In this document: positions 1-13,275 of the stretch, one piece after another
Position numbering within the stretch: the stretch's first letter is position 1
Layout of the letters: each line of letters opens with the position of its first letter
DNA from: Prochilodus magdalenae
Lineage: Eukaryota > Chordata > Actinopteri > Characiformes > Prochilodontidae
Reading direction: 5' to 3'
DNA length: 64,000 nucleotides
Assembly (NCBI GenBank): GCA_024036415.1
Contig: JAMWET010000727.1
Span: forward strand, 727,001-791,000
Translations under genes and position numbers: made by a program
The notes under the pieces: generated by a model
The model's database searches: none
Told to the model about the DNA's origin: nothing
What the model saw: only the letters and a program-made list of their open reading frames with translations

Positions 1-165
1 TGTACTTGTTTTTGTTTGTCCTAAACGGCTTCGAAATTTCAATGCGGACCCAAAACCAAGAAAAGTGAATTGTCTTTCTCTACCTATTCGTCTGTCTGTC
101 TGTCTGTCTGTGTATCTGAGCACGTTTATTTTTAATCCTGATATATATGCTTTCTGCGTTTGCAG

Positions 166-3100
166 AAAACAGCCAGGATGGAGGCATTCATCCGGACTTA
201 ATATATGACAGACCATATGACTATAGCTCCGCTGCTGATATCATGACGGTAGACCGTATTGCCAAGTACGAATTCTCGACCTTAGAAAGGGGGGTCCCCC
301 AGGGTTATCCATTGAGGGAGCCTCAGGAAGATAAAATGCACTATTTGCAGGTATATTTCCATTGATTTTTTAAAAGTTTTCCTCATGAATTGATCTTTTT
401 TTGTTACTACTGATAGAGATAAAAAACTGTGCATGCTGCAATGGCCCTCAGTATTTTTATATCTCTCATTATTGTCGTATCCTCTTCTGCAATCATTTTA
501 CATTTCTGATGTTTTACACATTAGAAATCTGGTGTTCAGTCAAATTAGCTTTCTGGCCGACTGTTGTCTGGAGTATATGACCTAACAGAAGGCTTTCTCC
601 TTACATTCTAGTAATGCCTTTATAATGTTTCTCACTGATGAATTTGTAGGGTTACAAAGAAACTGCAAAGCTTTGTTTGAACCTTAAGACCTCTTAAGTA
701 CAGTTACATAGAGCAAACATACTTCCATTCAGTGTGCTTGTGACTTTAGTGTGAGGTTCAGGGTGTGTGAGGGCCTGTGGGTCATATAACATAACCTGTT
801 ATATCCCTATATTTCACCCCTGACTCATGGTTAGCTCCACTATGTTGACATACAGTCTTGTGTAAGTCCTGTGCAGTCTGAGATCACACTTTTGTTTTTT
901 TTTATTTCTGGTCAAAACGGCTATTAAATCCAAGATGTTCAGTTTCCATTGTCCAAAAAAGACAAGAAGAATATTTCATAGAAAATTACACAAGCCTCCA
1001 ACACTATAATATCAAATCCATTAATATTTAATCTGTTCATTCCTCAGCTCTCACTGACTATCTGTTCCTCTTCGAAAAGACACCCAGTCATGCTTTTGCT
1101 GCCTGGCTAATTTCTTTCCAATGTTCATCTAAAATGTCTAAAGGAGATATTACTGAGGAGATTAGACATATGATATTATGATAATCGCACAAAGAAGGAA
1201 ATGAAAAAAGTTCTTAGAATTTCTGTAGGATATTGAGCAGTTACCCTGTTGTAATGCCATTGAATTACTGGTGTATTGAGGAATACTAGGTAATTCAGCA
1301 ATACTAGGTACTGTCTAGTGTTATTTCAAAACTGAGGAAAAAGTAGTTTGCTTGCTGTACATAATTCGTCATTGGGCACTTGATTGTGTCTCCAAGGGAA
1401 ACAGTCATGGAGGATGCCATGGCTGGGGACTGGATAAAACAACAGCTTAATAGCAGTTGCTAATAGCAATACTAAACTATTTGTTGAGTCGACCCCTGTC
1501 TGGGAAGCAAACCCTTTCGGTTAAATAAACATGGTTTACTTTTTCCCTGACACTGAAAAATGAATGACTTGCACTTGATGGCCATTAAATAAGCTAAGTG
1601 TGGTCTCTGACATTTGCACTGTACTGCACTATATGCCTTCTGTATGCATCTTGGTTGAAATAGAGCATTAGTAAGTAAAAAAGCAAATGACATTATCATT
1701 TTTCTTGATTAATTGAAGTTAATTTGTTTGAAGGATCACCACTGGTGAGAAGCTTCTGTGAAAAGCAGGGGGTTCCCCAGTTACGAATCAGCTCCGTGTC
1801 TAAATTATAATTATTGCTTCAAAACTGTGTCACATGGCTTTGGCATTGTGAGCTCTATGTAATTGTTCATAACCCCATGATGTTCTAAGCACTGGGTAAA
1901 TGAGAGTTCCACCAGGAATAATAAAGACTGTGCCTAGCAGGGGCCAAGACGATGGTGTCAGTAAGAAAAGTTTACCTGACTGCGTTGGTAAGAAAGTCAT
2001 ATTGTATCCAAACTCAAAGTCAGTTTTAGAGCTGTGAAATGCTCCTCTTAACCCCGATATCACTTTTAACACTTCTAACTCGTTTCTCATGCAGTCCTCA
2101 ATTCCTCAGATGATCTCTCTGTGATATTACAGTCTATTCATTGTGCCCATAATTGCTAAAATTATCCAGCAACCAAATGATACAAAAATGGATTCCAGCA
2201 AAAGTTTGTAAAGAGATCTGATGTGATGAGGCCTGAATGTGAAGAATGAGTGCTTAACATGCCCACCCCTAAAGCTTGCCCCATCGTGTCATCTCTCATT
2301 TTATTGCAAAAATTAATTAAGCTATATTTCATACCCACAGTGCCAGTAATACAGTGTGCAACAGTGACGTTTTGCAATAAAATGCTGATGCACTTAAAGT
2401 GATAGTTTGGGAAGAGATCAAATATACACAGTTTCCCTCCTTACCTCAAATGTAGCCAGTAGAGCAAGTTTTGTTGTTATTAGCCACAACAACATAGAAG
2501 CAAGCTTAGGAAACCAAACATGTTTTGGCTGATTGAATACTTTTGGGGTATGAGACAAATTGTGTAAATTTTGGTTTTTCACCAGACTGTGACTTCAACA
2601 TACTATTAAACCCATACTGCTTCAGTGTGGCAATGAGCCAGCAGAATAGTATTCATTAAACCAGGTTACCAATGAGCTTTAATAGGGCAGGTTTAACTGC
2701 AGGTTTAACCTCCTTCATCCTCACATAGTATGGTATTTTAATAACTTTCCATCAGGTGCTAATGCAAAGCACAGTACCAGAAATGCACTTACCATACAGC
2801 ATGTGATCTTCTTTTGGTTGGTGTAGAAGATACAAGGTTTTCTACTCAGGTGTAATAAATATAATAATGTTTATACAGCACTGTAAAAAAAGTCAGACCA
2901 CTCTTTTTTTCCTTTCTGGTCAAAACTAGAGACGTATATTCTGAATAAATTTTATATTTTGGGTATCCAGTGAGGTCATGAATTCGGGAATCTGGTTAAT
3001 CGCTGCCTCTTCTGATTAGCCATTAGAGCTAGCCAGTGTCATGTTGGCTGTTGATGAGGAATCTTGTGTAGTTTTCCTTTACACAAAGTATTAACATATG

Positions 3101-6100
3101 GCCGTACGGGTTCTGCCTTCTCAGTCACGCCCTTGAAACAGCACTAGATCTTTAACAGAGTGTGGAGAATAAAGGGCACAATAAAAACGGCATGTGAACT
3201 CTTATTTAAATAAAAGTTCTGTGATTGATTGGACCGTTTTTCCGACCACTTCATACATCTTTAGATATTAACGTCACACGTGCAGGCTCAAAAAAGAAGG
3301 TCCAACTCAATGTTCTGTCTCAGATGATCTCAAAATCAGTATAATACTGAGAAGGATACGCTCACCAGAAGAAAATCTGTCACCTGTGACAGAAATAACA
3401 GCTACGGTTCAATTTGCCATGGACTGGACAAGTTTATGGCTGTTGGATCCCTTCCCTGGCACAATTCTGAGGGGAATTTCCTGTAGACTGAGATTTTTGC
3501 CACTGCTGGTAGACCCTTATGAAAATGCACTTCCATACACCTGCAGATTCAGCTACTTCCTACACACCATGAATTCTGTCACAGGCCGTCATCCTCATGC
3601 AACGTCATCTGCGGAAGCCTGAAGGTGACTTATTTTTTGCCAGGTGAGCTAAAGATACAAAAGTATATCATTTACTCTCAACCTGTCGACTCACGCCCTT
3701 CGTGCAATTACATATTTCCACCAGAGAGGTCTCAAAATCCCCTGAACTTACCTAGTGTTGCTTTAATAACACACTCACATCCAGGCAGTATAGTTTCAGG
3801 AAGGAAATAACACTAAATATTTAGCTGTTAGTGCAGGCCAGTCAGTCACAGTTCACTGAACTGTTAGACTGTGTACCCAAATAGTGATTTAGCAGGTGTA
3901 TACATCCAGTGTAGACTGATCCGGGCTCTGGGGTGGTCAGTCCATTGTTCTGAAAACACCAGCTGCTTCTTTGTTTGGTTTGCAAATTATCTTCTTTTTT
4001 TTGTCTACTACCTTTCAAGAGCGTTTTGACAGCTACACATCCTTGAAGATTCATGATGTTGTCTAATCACAATGGAAAGATAAACAGAAACACATGTTTT
4101 TTTCTGATCTGAGACAAGAGTAGAGTTTGACTTTCACTTAAAAATATAAGCCCTAATTTCTGTTAACCTGATGGCAACAGTCACGATGGTCTACCAGGTC
4201 TTGGACAGTTTTGGAAAAATAAAATTTTGGAAACTCTTGTTTTTTCATCTTTTCCTTCCTTTTGTGAGTGGATTATCTTATATCTATTCTTTTTAGAAAT
4301 ATCTCCTGAAAAAATGGGGTTATTTACACTCGGTTTTGACTGGAAATTACATAAATAAAGGGTGGTCTCTGACTTTTGGAGTGCAGTAAGTTATATTATG
4401 TAAGTTATTATGGCGTCTCCTCTATTATGAGTCTCTTTGCCAGTCAGTTGTTACTAATCTAAAAATGAGGACATGCCAATATGCAATTTCTTGAGATATT
4501 CCAGCTTGAATTGAACACTAAAAGTATCTTGTTTTTCTTTTAGAGCATCGCAGATATAACTTATTCAAGAATACATACACAGAGCAGTCACAGTGTTGCA
4601 CACAGCACATATTATTTTACTGGCTCAGTGGACTTGACCTGCCCACTATCAAATCTGACCTTCAGCGCCAGCGCCGATGTGCTCCATTGCTCGTATAGTG
4701 ATGCTTTGCTTCCCTCTGCTGGCCAAAGTTTGCACATACTCGCTTACAGCCAGTCGTCCCCAGAACTGTTTTTCACTTCAGCACAGGAAAAGCTTCAGCT
4801 GCTGTTCCATTCCTTCATTAACTAAGGGTGCTTGGTGCTAGGCTTGTGCTGTATGTTTCTGAGAGCGCAAAAAAAAAAGATTTCCTAATAAACACTAAAC
4901 AATTATGTCTCCCTTATGTAGTTCTCAGAACAATGTGGAATGTGAGTATCTATGCGTTAAAATAAGCAATAATGACTATCTGAAACCATAGAAATTCGTG
5001 ATGACTTTGGAGATGCTTGTGCACTTTCTAAAAGGTTCCTGTAGCCAACTTTACATATCATCTTTGATCGTAAACAAGACATCAGCCCAGCAGAGTTACT
5101 TGTTTGTCCCTACTAAGTTTTCAAAGAGTACATGCCCTGAATGTTGTTTTTGTGTTTTTGTGGCTTGATGTACGTGTGCATTCCTGGTGAAAACGTGTAC
5201 GTCATTATTAGGAATAACATGAAATAATTACATGTAGCAGCGGTGCGCAAATGTTTGTCAGCTAATGATCAAATTACACGTTTATGCACAAAGTGCCTTA
5301 TTTTCGTTTGTTTCCTGTAGAACATGCATAGTTTCACATAGCAAATCAGCAAAAAGGTCCTTTGACTTGCATTTTGCATGCCAACCAGTTACAGAGACAT
5401 ACAGACGGGTGACAAAGTAATAGAAAACCCAAATCAAAGTGTCACAAGTACAACGTTAATAATATACATACATATACATATAAGTCCCTGTACTGTACTG
5501 GGGGGATGGAACACCATTCTTCCAAAAGGTATCCTCTTCAGTATATGTATTTGTGGTTGTGGTAGAGAGCACTGTCCAACGTGTTGGTCCAAAATCTCCC
5601 GTAGGTGCTCATTTGGGACACCTGATTAAGACCTAGTGTCTGTTCTCTTGGTGTTCACTGCACACGCACTTGTGGAGAGTATTGTACACGATGGCTGCTC
5701 TCACAAGATCATTTATTTATCCCTGTTAGACCAAGGCCATAATGAAACACTACCCGGTCATTGGTCTAAAGCTTCTGCCATCTGTACCCCAATAATGAAA
5801 TCCCTCTGAAAGTCACCTAGATCTTTTTCTCCCGCCATCCTGATCCAAAATGGAGGTGGGCCTGGTAAGCTTTTTTATACATGCGAGGATCTTAGTTGCT
5901 TACTTGTATCATGCAGTGGACCTTTCAGCAAGCCTTCTGCACTTCTCTTAATTTGTCACCTGTCTGTTTTTGTTTTGCTGCCTTTTCTTTGAACAGGATT
6001 ATGAACATTTTTTATTTTAGCACATGGTTAAATACATAATTAAATTACTTTTGTTACATACTTAAATATAGCAGTGCCTTCTTAAAGCTTTAAGTGTCTC

Positions 6101-8122
6101 AGTATAATGTAAAGATTCTCTGCCAGTGTTTTGCACCTTTTTTACTAGAACTGTACATCCGAGCCAAGAACCTTTTAGGATGTTTATTTTGCAGAGTGTA
6201 CTCACGCCAAGCTAATAATGTAAACTGTTTTCACCAGTAAACAACTTTTTGAAATGTTTAAAACAAAGTTTAAATGTTCTGCACATGTAGTCTGTGAAAA
6301 TGTATGATGGGACAAACAGGAACTGTGTTGGTGGAACGTCTGAAACCCTGAACCCTCCTGCATAACATTGACGGTGCCATAAACATTGCTTGACAGATGA
6401 TATGCTTTCATGAGTGTCATGGCGTGTGGGTGCCATGATGTCTATCTACAGTATAATTAGCATATTAGGGTTTGTAATAACTGTGTAGTTACAGGCGATC
6501 AAACATGCAACAAGCACTGGAGCGGTATTTATTGTTGCAGGTGGATTGCAGTAGTACACTATTAACTATTAAGATACGCTTGTATAAATGCGGAATTAAT
6601 ACTAATCAGGTGCAAAACTGGTGCACCACTGCAATCCATTTGTAGCAAGTTTCACAGCAACTGCTAATAGACATACATAATACAGACTGGGACCAGAATT
6701 AAACATCACATAATATGACCTTCAGTGGCATAGCTACTGGCGGGAGGAAGGGGGCAGGTGCAGAGGTGGTCCGTGGTCAGACATATCTATATAACCTCAA
6801 CAGAAAGATTACATTTCTGACTTACATCCTTCAACAGCCAGGACTGGCGTCTGTTTATTGTATCTGCTGTTTATTATTCATATTTATAACTTTAAAATCT
6901 TACATAGGTAACGTAACATTTAGAGTAACAGTAAACGCCAGCACGTGGAGTATAGCTAATAAGGCAAATGACCCTTTTCCATTATTGTATGATAGGGCCA
7001 GTTCATTCTTTTGCACTGGGGCCCTTAACATCCTTGTAAGGCCTCTGATGGCATCCATTATGACAATTACTGATAATGTGCCACTGTTACATAACTGAAC
7101 ACAATCATCATGACAACTCATGCCAGCATATGACATCTGCCATGACATGTCAGTGTCCCCAAATCACATTACCTTGACTTTGACTGAAATGCGCTTACTG
7201 TAGTAATGGTTAATGAACTTTGAGAGCATGCCCCCCTCCACCTGTTTGCAGCCTACTCTGATAGTACATACTGGTACTGAATGTTAGTGTAAACGATTAA
7301 TGGGGTTATGCCGTGTGTGTGTGTGTATTGCGGCAGGTGCCCCCTACAAGAAGATACTCCCACGACGAAACCGACATGTGGACCACCGGTCAGATCCCTT
7401 CGTACCTGCATCGCTGGGGCTCCACCGAGGACATGGTGGGGATACCGCAATACAGCTCGCCGCGCCACGAGAGGCGGCGGAGCAGCCTGGTGTCCTACCA
7501 CGAGGAGAGCCGCCCGCAGCGCATGCGCCGGAGGTCCGAGGACACGCACTCACTCAAGCAGCTGCCACGCGTCGAACGCTATGAGGACGACTTCAAGTGC
7601 TTCAGCCGAGACGAGGTGGTCAACTTCATCGACGAGACGCCGCTGGCCAGCCCCATGAGGAGTCCACGGCGAGCCTCCGCCATCTCTCTCGTTCCTGATG
7701 CCTCATACGAGCATCACGTCATCCTGCTGCCACATTTCCCGCTCACGCACTTCGAGCGCGAGCCTCAGGCCCTGCGCCGCGTCTCCGAGCACGGCAAATG
7801 CTCCCGCAGCGAACTGGCTCAGGAGTCACCCAGGAAGCAGGGCTTGGGTGAATTCTGTAGTGATAACAGGGGCTGCCGTGAGCACCGGCGGGACTCAAAG
7901 CGCGTGCACGAAGCCGTCCTTCCGGGCCAGGGCGTGCGGACAGGGGCGCAGTCGCCGCTCAGGGGAAAAACAGGACAGGCGGAGGCGCCTGCCTGGGCAG
8001 CAGAACACAAGCAGCATGTGACTAAGGGCGAGAGCAAAGGAAGCACAAATAGTTTTATAAACTCAGCAGCCGCATCCTCGGCTTACATCACGTTTCACGA
8101 TTCCATAGGATCGACAAGCTAA
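166..8122 (+). CDS. gpr153: gpr153, orphan class A GPCR: last two coding exons (5' partial)
   Basis: Two exons are visible: 166-350 (acceptor TTTGCAG, donor CAG/GTATAT, ends in phase 0) and 7337-8122 (acceptor GCGGCAG, 261 codons plus TAA). The joined reading runs ...EDKMHYLQ/VPPTRRYSHDETDMW... without a stop. It matches the intracellular C-terminal tail of GPR153 as I know it: DRxAKYE, QEDKMxYLQVPPTRR, a middle block with an EPQALRR motif, and a serine-rich end in GSTS. The seven-helix part must lie upstream, outside the window. GPR153 is an orphan rhodopsin-like receptor related to GPR162, with unknown ligand. The tail holds Arg/Ser-rich segments (RRRSSL, RRRSED, SPRRAS) that could be basophilic kinase sites (inference). 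The last exon is GC-rich, unlike the AT-rich 7-kb intron before it. It is convergent with hes3. Confidence 0.9.
2880..4390. mobile_element. DNA-transposon-like element with inverted ends (unclassified)
   Basis: The left end (about 2880-2935) reads CTGTAAAAAAAGTCAGACCA then TTTCTGGTCAAAAC. The right end (about 4335-4390) carries the reverse complement: GTTTTGACTGGAAATT then GGTGGTCTCTGACTTTTGGA. This gives imperfect terminal inverted repeats of about 55 bp enclosing 1.5 kb, a size that suits a decayed Tc1/mariner-class element, but no transposase is recognisable. The ORF at 3386-3622 inside it is unrecognised. A second copy of the same end motif lies at 880-945. Confidence 0.5.
6542..6638. repeat. 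short inverted repeat, MITE-like
   Basis: TGGATTGCAGTAGTACAC (6542-6559) is the near-perfect reverse complement of GTGCACCACTGCAATCCA (6621-6638), with 2 mismatches in 18 and a loop of about 61 nt. It is probably the palindromic remnant of a small MITE within the gpr153 intron. Confidence 0.5.
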
Positions 8123-9439
8123 GGAGCCGCGGCGGTTTTGTTATTGTATGTCATGATAAATCTCTTAATATTGATATTAGTATTACCGGTATAACTATTC
8201 AAGTGGAATGTCTTTTGAATCTGGGCACTCCGGTATCGAGTCTTGAGGAGTGGTTGACGGGTCGCGGCAGAGAGACGATCTTTTCTATTTTATTAAATGT
8301 TACACGCGTATGTAACATTGTGCTCTGTATGGCATTCTTTGGAGTTGATATTTCAGGAGCTTGTTCGCTTTGACGCTTTCCTGTTCAGTTTCGTCCTTGC
8401 ATTTCATAAAGCCTCAAGTTTGGAGTAGGAAGGTTCCTCTTCTTTAGCGGTGTATAGCTTCTGTTTACAAACATGCACTAGCAACACGGTTTTATCTGAT
8501 ATTCCACTCTTTCCAGTGTTTGCGTTGTTTCTGATTACGTGACGTGTTTTTTTTTTCTTTTTCCTTTTTTTATTTAACTGACTAAATGTACAGTGATCAT
8601 ATGATTTTATGATTTGCATCCAAAAAGGAAGGCTCTCCTGTTAGAGTCCAACATTTTCCAAAGCACTTTGAATTCATGCTCATGAATCATTTCATCCAGA
8701 ACAGAACACACCAAAACTAAAGTTGCAAGGTACTTCTCATGACCACAACCCAATTTCTTTACTGTTCAGGAAAGTCTAGATCTTTCCTGAATCTCGGTCA
8801 CAAGTCTGTTTTTAAAAGGTTCTGCAGTTGGGTAAATTTAGCTTGTATGGCTCGTCCTACTGAATGTGTTCAGTGTTGAAAACACATTTCAGATTTTCAG
8901 CTGACTTCAAATAGACTAGTTTTGTTTAGAGTGACCCTGTTCCATTAATTCTGTTTATTTTATTTAAATAAATAATTGAACATTCCATTTTGTTACTACC
9001 TAAGCATTACCAAAACATGACCAGATGTTTCGGTAGTTATGGTTGCAGTAGGGACAGTTACTGCCTCTGGTTTAAAAAGATCATAACATAACTCTTGTAA
9101 ATATCTGAATGCTTCATAAGCAGATTGAGCGCAGTTTGATCTTAATCAGTAGAATGGTCCATATTAGCATATTGTATGGTTAAACATCCATGTCCTCAAA
9201 TTCTTAATACACCAAAGCACTAAATTCCTTTTGATGTTTTTTTTCCTAATTATTACATTTTGTTTTTTTAATAATCCCATATCCCACCTTATTGGGATCG
9301 AATGCCCCATCTTCATACCATATGTAGTACATAGTCTTGATGCGGTATAGAGGTATATTCAGCGTTATATTCAGGTTTATGCTACATTGACACAAACTAT
9401 AACTATGTTAGCTAACACAAGCTTGCTAAGTGGTTAATA
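8123..9439 (+). other. gpr153 3' UTR and downstream intergenic DNA
   Basis: AT-rich sequence with no credible ORF. The best poly(A) signal is AATAAA at 8967-8972; an earlier weak ATTAAA lies near 8291. The transcript end therefore probably falls somewhere in this stretch. No repeat was recognised before 9440. Confidence 0.5.
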
Positions 9440-9780
9440 ATCAATCAATCAATCTATCAATCAATATTTATTTGTATAGCGCTTTTTACAACTGATATTG
9501 TCTCAAAGCAACTTTATATAAAGGAAAAGGAAACCACAGAGTCCATGACCTAGGAAAGGAAATCTGGATCCAAGTACCCTGAGAGCAAGCCAGAGGCAAC
9601 AGTGGTAAGGAAAAACTCCCTCTGAGTAAGGAAGAAACCTCGAGGCTCGAGGGGGGGAACCCTTCCTCCTCGGGTCAGTCCCAGATAAAGACAGCCAGCA
9701 GGAACAGAAGCTTATAACATCTATTAGATACGTTCTGATTAATCCAGGAGGCAGTAATTGTAAAAATGAAGCCAACCCAT
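9440..9780 (-). repeat. dispersed teleost repeat with CAAT-type simple tail (SINE/LINE 3' end)
   Basis: A run of TCAA/CAAT tetranucleotides (9440-9465) is followed by ATTTATTTGTATAGCGCTTT and then ACTGATATTGTCTCAAAGCA. This is a block I recognise as common in fish genomes. The simple tail at the left end suggests a retroposon read on the minus strand. The GGGGGGGAACCCTTCCTCC palindrome region (9650-9670) is part of the same unit. Family not determined. Confidence 0.55.
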
Positions 9781-10254
9781 AGGTTCTCTGTTTAAGTGAG
9801 AGATCATGATCAGCGCCAGAAGCTGGTCGTTGTAGACGTTGTAGTCATGTCGAGTGATGAACTGGAGAAACCAGGGCCATGGATTACATCACAACACTTT
9901 TAAATGCCCTCTTATTGTTTATTTAATAAATTTAACTTCACATCTAAGAATTTTAGGTAAAATGTTCTATATTTCATGTTTAATTTCATTGATTTAAATT
10001 CCTGTAGAAGATATGTTAACTCTTTTCCCATAACAAATTATGAGTGGGGATGTTGTAATATGACTAGACATTATTTAATGATTGATTATTTCATGATTCC
10101 TATTGCATTGTTGTTTTAAAATGTGGACAAAGTCAAGCTGTAAACAAATTCATTCAGATATAAAGGAATAAATATAAATTCCCATGGTTTGATATAAAAT
10201 GGGAAAGGAACACTCTCATTACGGTTTGGTGATGGGGACCACGACCTGTATCTA
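9781..10254. other. intergenic AT-rich sequence
   Basis: No ORF, RNA gene or repeat was recognised here. Confidence 0.5.
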
Positions 10255-10535
10255 CACTCACTGCCTATTTGTTCAGTTCGGCTTACCATGTAGCTGCACT
10301 TTGTAGTGCTACATTACAGACTGTGGTCCATCTGATTCTCTGTATACTTTGTCAATCTCTTTTCACCCTGTTCTTCAGTGGTCAGGAACCTCACAGGAAC
10401 ACAAGCAGCACTGCTGTGTCTGATCCACATACCAGTGGAACATACACTAACACAACAACACACAACGCCAGTGTCACTACAGTGCTGAGAATGATCCTCC
10501 ACCCTCACATGACCTGCTCTGAGGTGGTCCTTTGG
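10255..10535 (+). repeat. teleost MITE-like repeat, copy 1 (partial)
   Basis: The segment contains TGGTCCATCTG, a TTCACCCTGTTCTTCAGTGG block, GTGTCTGATCCACA, and CAGTGTCACTACAGTGCTGA followed by GAATGATCC. The same ordered blocks occur at 61490-62015, where a second inverted half is present. This copy looks like one half of that palindromic element. ORFs overlapping it are not genes. Confidence 0.6.
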
Positions 10536-12745
10536 GCTGCATGTTGGATTTTGGCCCATGGATAGCAGGAAGTAATTTTGCCAGTTTGGATGTTGTTGCT
10601 GTTGCTCGGATTGCAGCACCCACACATCATTTTTTCATTTCTGTTTTCATAGTGGTATATCTGAGGGTAACAACACCCACACATCCCTGCAAAATTTCTG
10701 AGCAATGAACAAACACCAGCGTGTGTTATTTGGTGCAATTTGAAACCAGCTGAACCAAAACAATAAATAATAATCCAGACTCTGTGCTGACTTCAGCAAA
10801 CTAGGCGTGAAACCAGCCTCTGGTTTTCCTCCACATTTCACATCCGGTCTTTATTACATTAAGCTGTATGTTCTATTCAGCTCAGTTTTAAGACTGTAGT
10901 ACTTCAAATTCCAATTAAGCTGTGTGTGGAACGTTCATTCACAGGGTCATATACTACTCACATCTAAAGGTTGTATTCATCTAAAAGTGTTTTTTATCCT
11001 AAAAGGATCATTATTATTGCTATTTGCTGTGTTTCTGTCATATATATATGATAACATTCCAAAAAACCCACTTATGAATAATGTTTTTCACTGTTTTACT
11101 GGGGTTTGTGGAGTCCGTTGCTTGCTGCCATCATGCGTTTTTGAAACATTTCTTACAGCCAAAATCTGGTGCTCGATATTTTGGCAGCTTCAAGACGAAT
11201 CAGTTGTACTTAGTTGGCCTAGAGATTTCATAAGAGAATCTGATACTGCCTTTTTCTATATTCCAGACCAGATCATCCATTTTCATTTCTCTGTTAAGAT
11301 CTACCACAAGAGTCTTCCTTGTTCTATCAACTCTGAGTGGCTTATAGCAAATCCTGTAGACATCGTTGTTAGTTCTCCGTAATATGTCCTCATTGGCATT
11401 CTGGCATGGATTCCTTTTAAATCCATCATTATCGAAGGATTGACTTCGAAATGAATGTATTTGCATTGGATCGCTACGTCATATGCATTACTCAACTTGA
11501 AATGGGTCTGTTATCTGAGCCTCAGCTATGTTCTACCTAGATCACCTTCCTCCTCACTTTTGTTTCTTGACAGACTATAAGATGTAGCACTAATCTTTGT
11601 AAGGCACTTTGGCTCTCGCGTCTCGAAGCTGGTGGGAATGATCCACTTTGTAGTAGCTTAATGCCTGCAGTCTCTTAAATGAGGGCATTCCAGATTTCAC
11701 CGTTTCGGTCTCCTACACTCTAAAGCTGGTACACCCATAACCTGAGGGAGCTTTACAGATTTTTCAACGTCACATGGTACACGTTTATTTTCGCTTGTTC
11801 ACTTGCAGACAGGCTGTTTTTTAGTCGTATCCTGTGACGTTCTTTCCAAGTTGAATATAAAGGTTTTATTTTGTATCATATCTGAGACTAAAGACGTCTT
11901 TCTGGTAAATGACTTTACAGTGTTTGATGTTTCGTTTGCTCAAATGATGGTCATTATTTTCTCTTTTTTTGTAAAGTGAAGTACAAAGAGGACATGACAG
12001 TCGTTCGAAATCGTTGGAACTGTATTTGGCGTTTGTATCTGTAAAAGATTCTCGGAAATCTCGATGATGTTTTGAGATTCTGGGGCAGAATTCTAAGATG
12101 TGATGGCGGGATACACCTCTAATTTCAGCGGTGATCACACCTTTTAAAATATTTCAGAAATTATTGCTGAAATGATTATTCAAAATAAATCAAATGTTTG
12201 AACATCTTGTAAAAGAATCTCTTTTTATTATGACCTTCCTGTTATTGCTTGGGTGCACTGCTGAAGTTGTCACAGTCTAAAAAAGGGCTCTTCATCTGGA
12301 TGTAAGGTTCTGAACACCTTTAACAGAGGTTCCTTTAGCCTTAAAAGATTCCTAACACGTGCATCTTATTACTTACGAGAAGAATTAACCACAAAAGTAA
12401 CTGCGGGGTGTTCTTGGGCACGACCCAGAGTAACCTTAAGTGGCTTGTTGCTTTTGTTTATATATATTCCCCGCAGAGTGAGCAGCAAGTAAAAGACATT
12501 ATAAATAAAAGTTAATTAAGACTTAGCATCGGTGCTGCTTTACATTGCTGGAGATGCTCTTCTTGAGTAAACAGGGACTGTGCTGTTTTTCGTTTTCTTG
12601 CAGTAGGGGAGAAAACACCACACCTGGTGTTATGTTGCCAACTAATGATTGGACTATGAATCCGACAGGTTACATAACAGGTTATCATTGGTTAATCTAA
12701 ATACTGTCCAGAGACAGGCTGCTTTCTTTTATTTCTCCCTGGAAG
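10536..12745. other. intergenic region, unrecognised ORFs only
   Basis: The only long open frames are at 10924-11382 (+, 152 aa) and 11200-11466 (-, 88 aa, containing NANEDILRRTNNDVYRICYK). They overlap on opposite strands. Neither has a recognised domain, splice context or supporting neighbour. They may be a decayed element. The rest is AT-rich and featureless. Confidence 0.4.
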
Positions 12746-13275
12746 GTGATGATGGTATCTTCATGGTATACTGCACCCCAGCATGCACTGCACCCTCAGC
12801 TCTCGGCTTGCTTCAGCCAGAGACGATGGCGGCGGGTAACACTGAGAAGCAAAACCCAGCCAACTCTGAGTATAAATGATGAGTAGTGATTGTAGTTTGG
12901 TTTGTTTTCATCAGAATGAACGTCAGACAGTTAAAATATACACGTCTGAAGATTAATAAAAGATAAACTCCCTTTAGAGGATCAGTTTTAGAGTGAAGTA
13001 GCCTAGGGTAGCTAACAGCTAGGCTACACATATTTCAAATGAACTGAGCAGCGTTAGCAGCAGCTAGCTCTAAACAGTGGATACAGTATTAGCAGCTCTG
13101 AGGTAAATGTGAGGTAACTGGTCATGTGACTGTATTAGTATACTATACTGTAGGTCAGAACATGTTACTGTACTGTATACTACACACAGGGGTCAGTATG
13201 TAGGCAGTATATTGTATTCTGTACATACTACAGTAATATGCAATATGCAGTATAGTAGTGTACCATTTTGAATAC
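12746..13275 (+). mobile_element. non-autonomous DNA element, family B copy 1 (left end degraded)
   Basis: It shares a long core with 14789-15305 and, inverted, 55440-55790: ATCTTCATGGTNTACTGCA, CTGCTTCAGCCAGAG-type block, ATGGCGGCGGGTAACAC, GCCAACTCTGAGT, GTTAAAATATACA and ATTAATAAAAGAT. The right end carries the family terminus GCAGTATAGTAGTGTACCAT (13243-13262). The left terminus is not visible. Confidence 0.65.

Larger units (their letters stand above)
351..7336 (+). other. large intron of gpr153
   Basis: The 7-kb intron lies between a GTATAT donor and a GCGGCAG acceptor. It is mostly AT-rich unique sequence with short, unconvincing ORFs. It holds a transposon-like inverted-repeat element (2880-4390), a related terminal fragment near 880-950, and a short palindrome (6542-6638). 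No coding exon could be supported in it. Confidence 0.7.

Noticed and set aside
6715..7148. Overlapping 127- and 82-codon ORFs in the gpr153 intron
   Set aside because: Opposite-strand overlap, no domain and no splice signals consistent with an exon.
7253..8046. Several alternate-frame ORFs over the gpr153 last exon
   Set aside because: GC-rich coding sequence opens other frames; only the frame continuous with the upstream exon matches GPR153.
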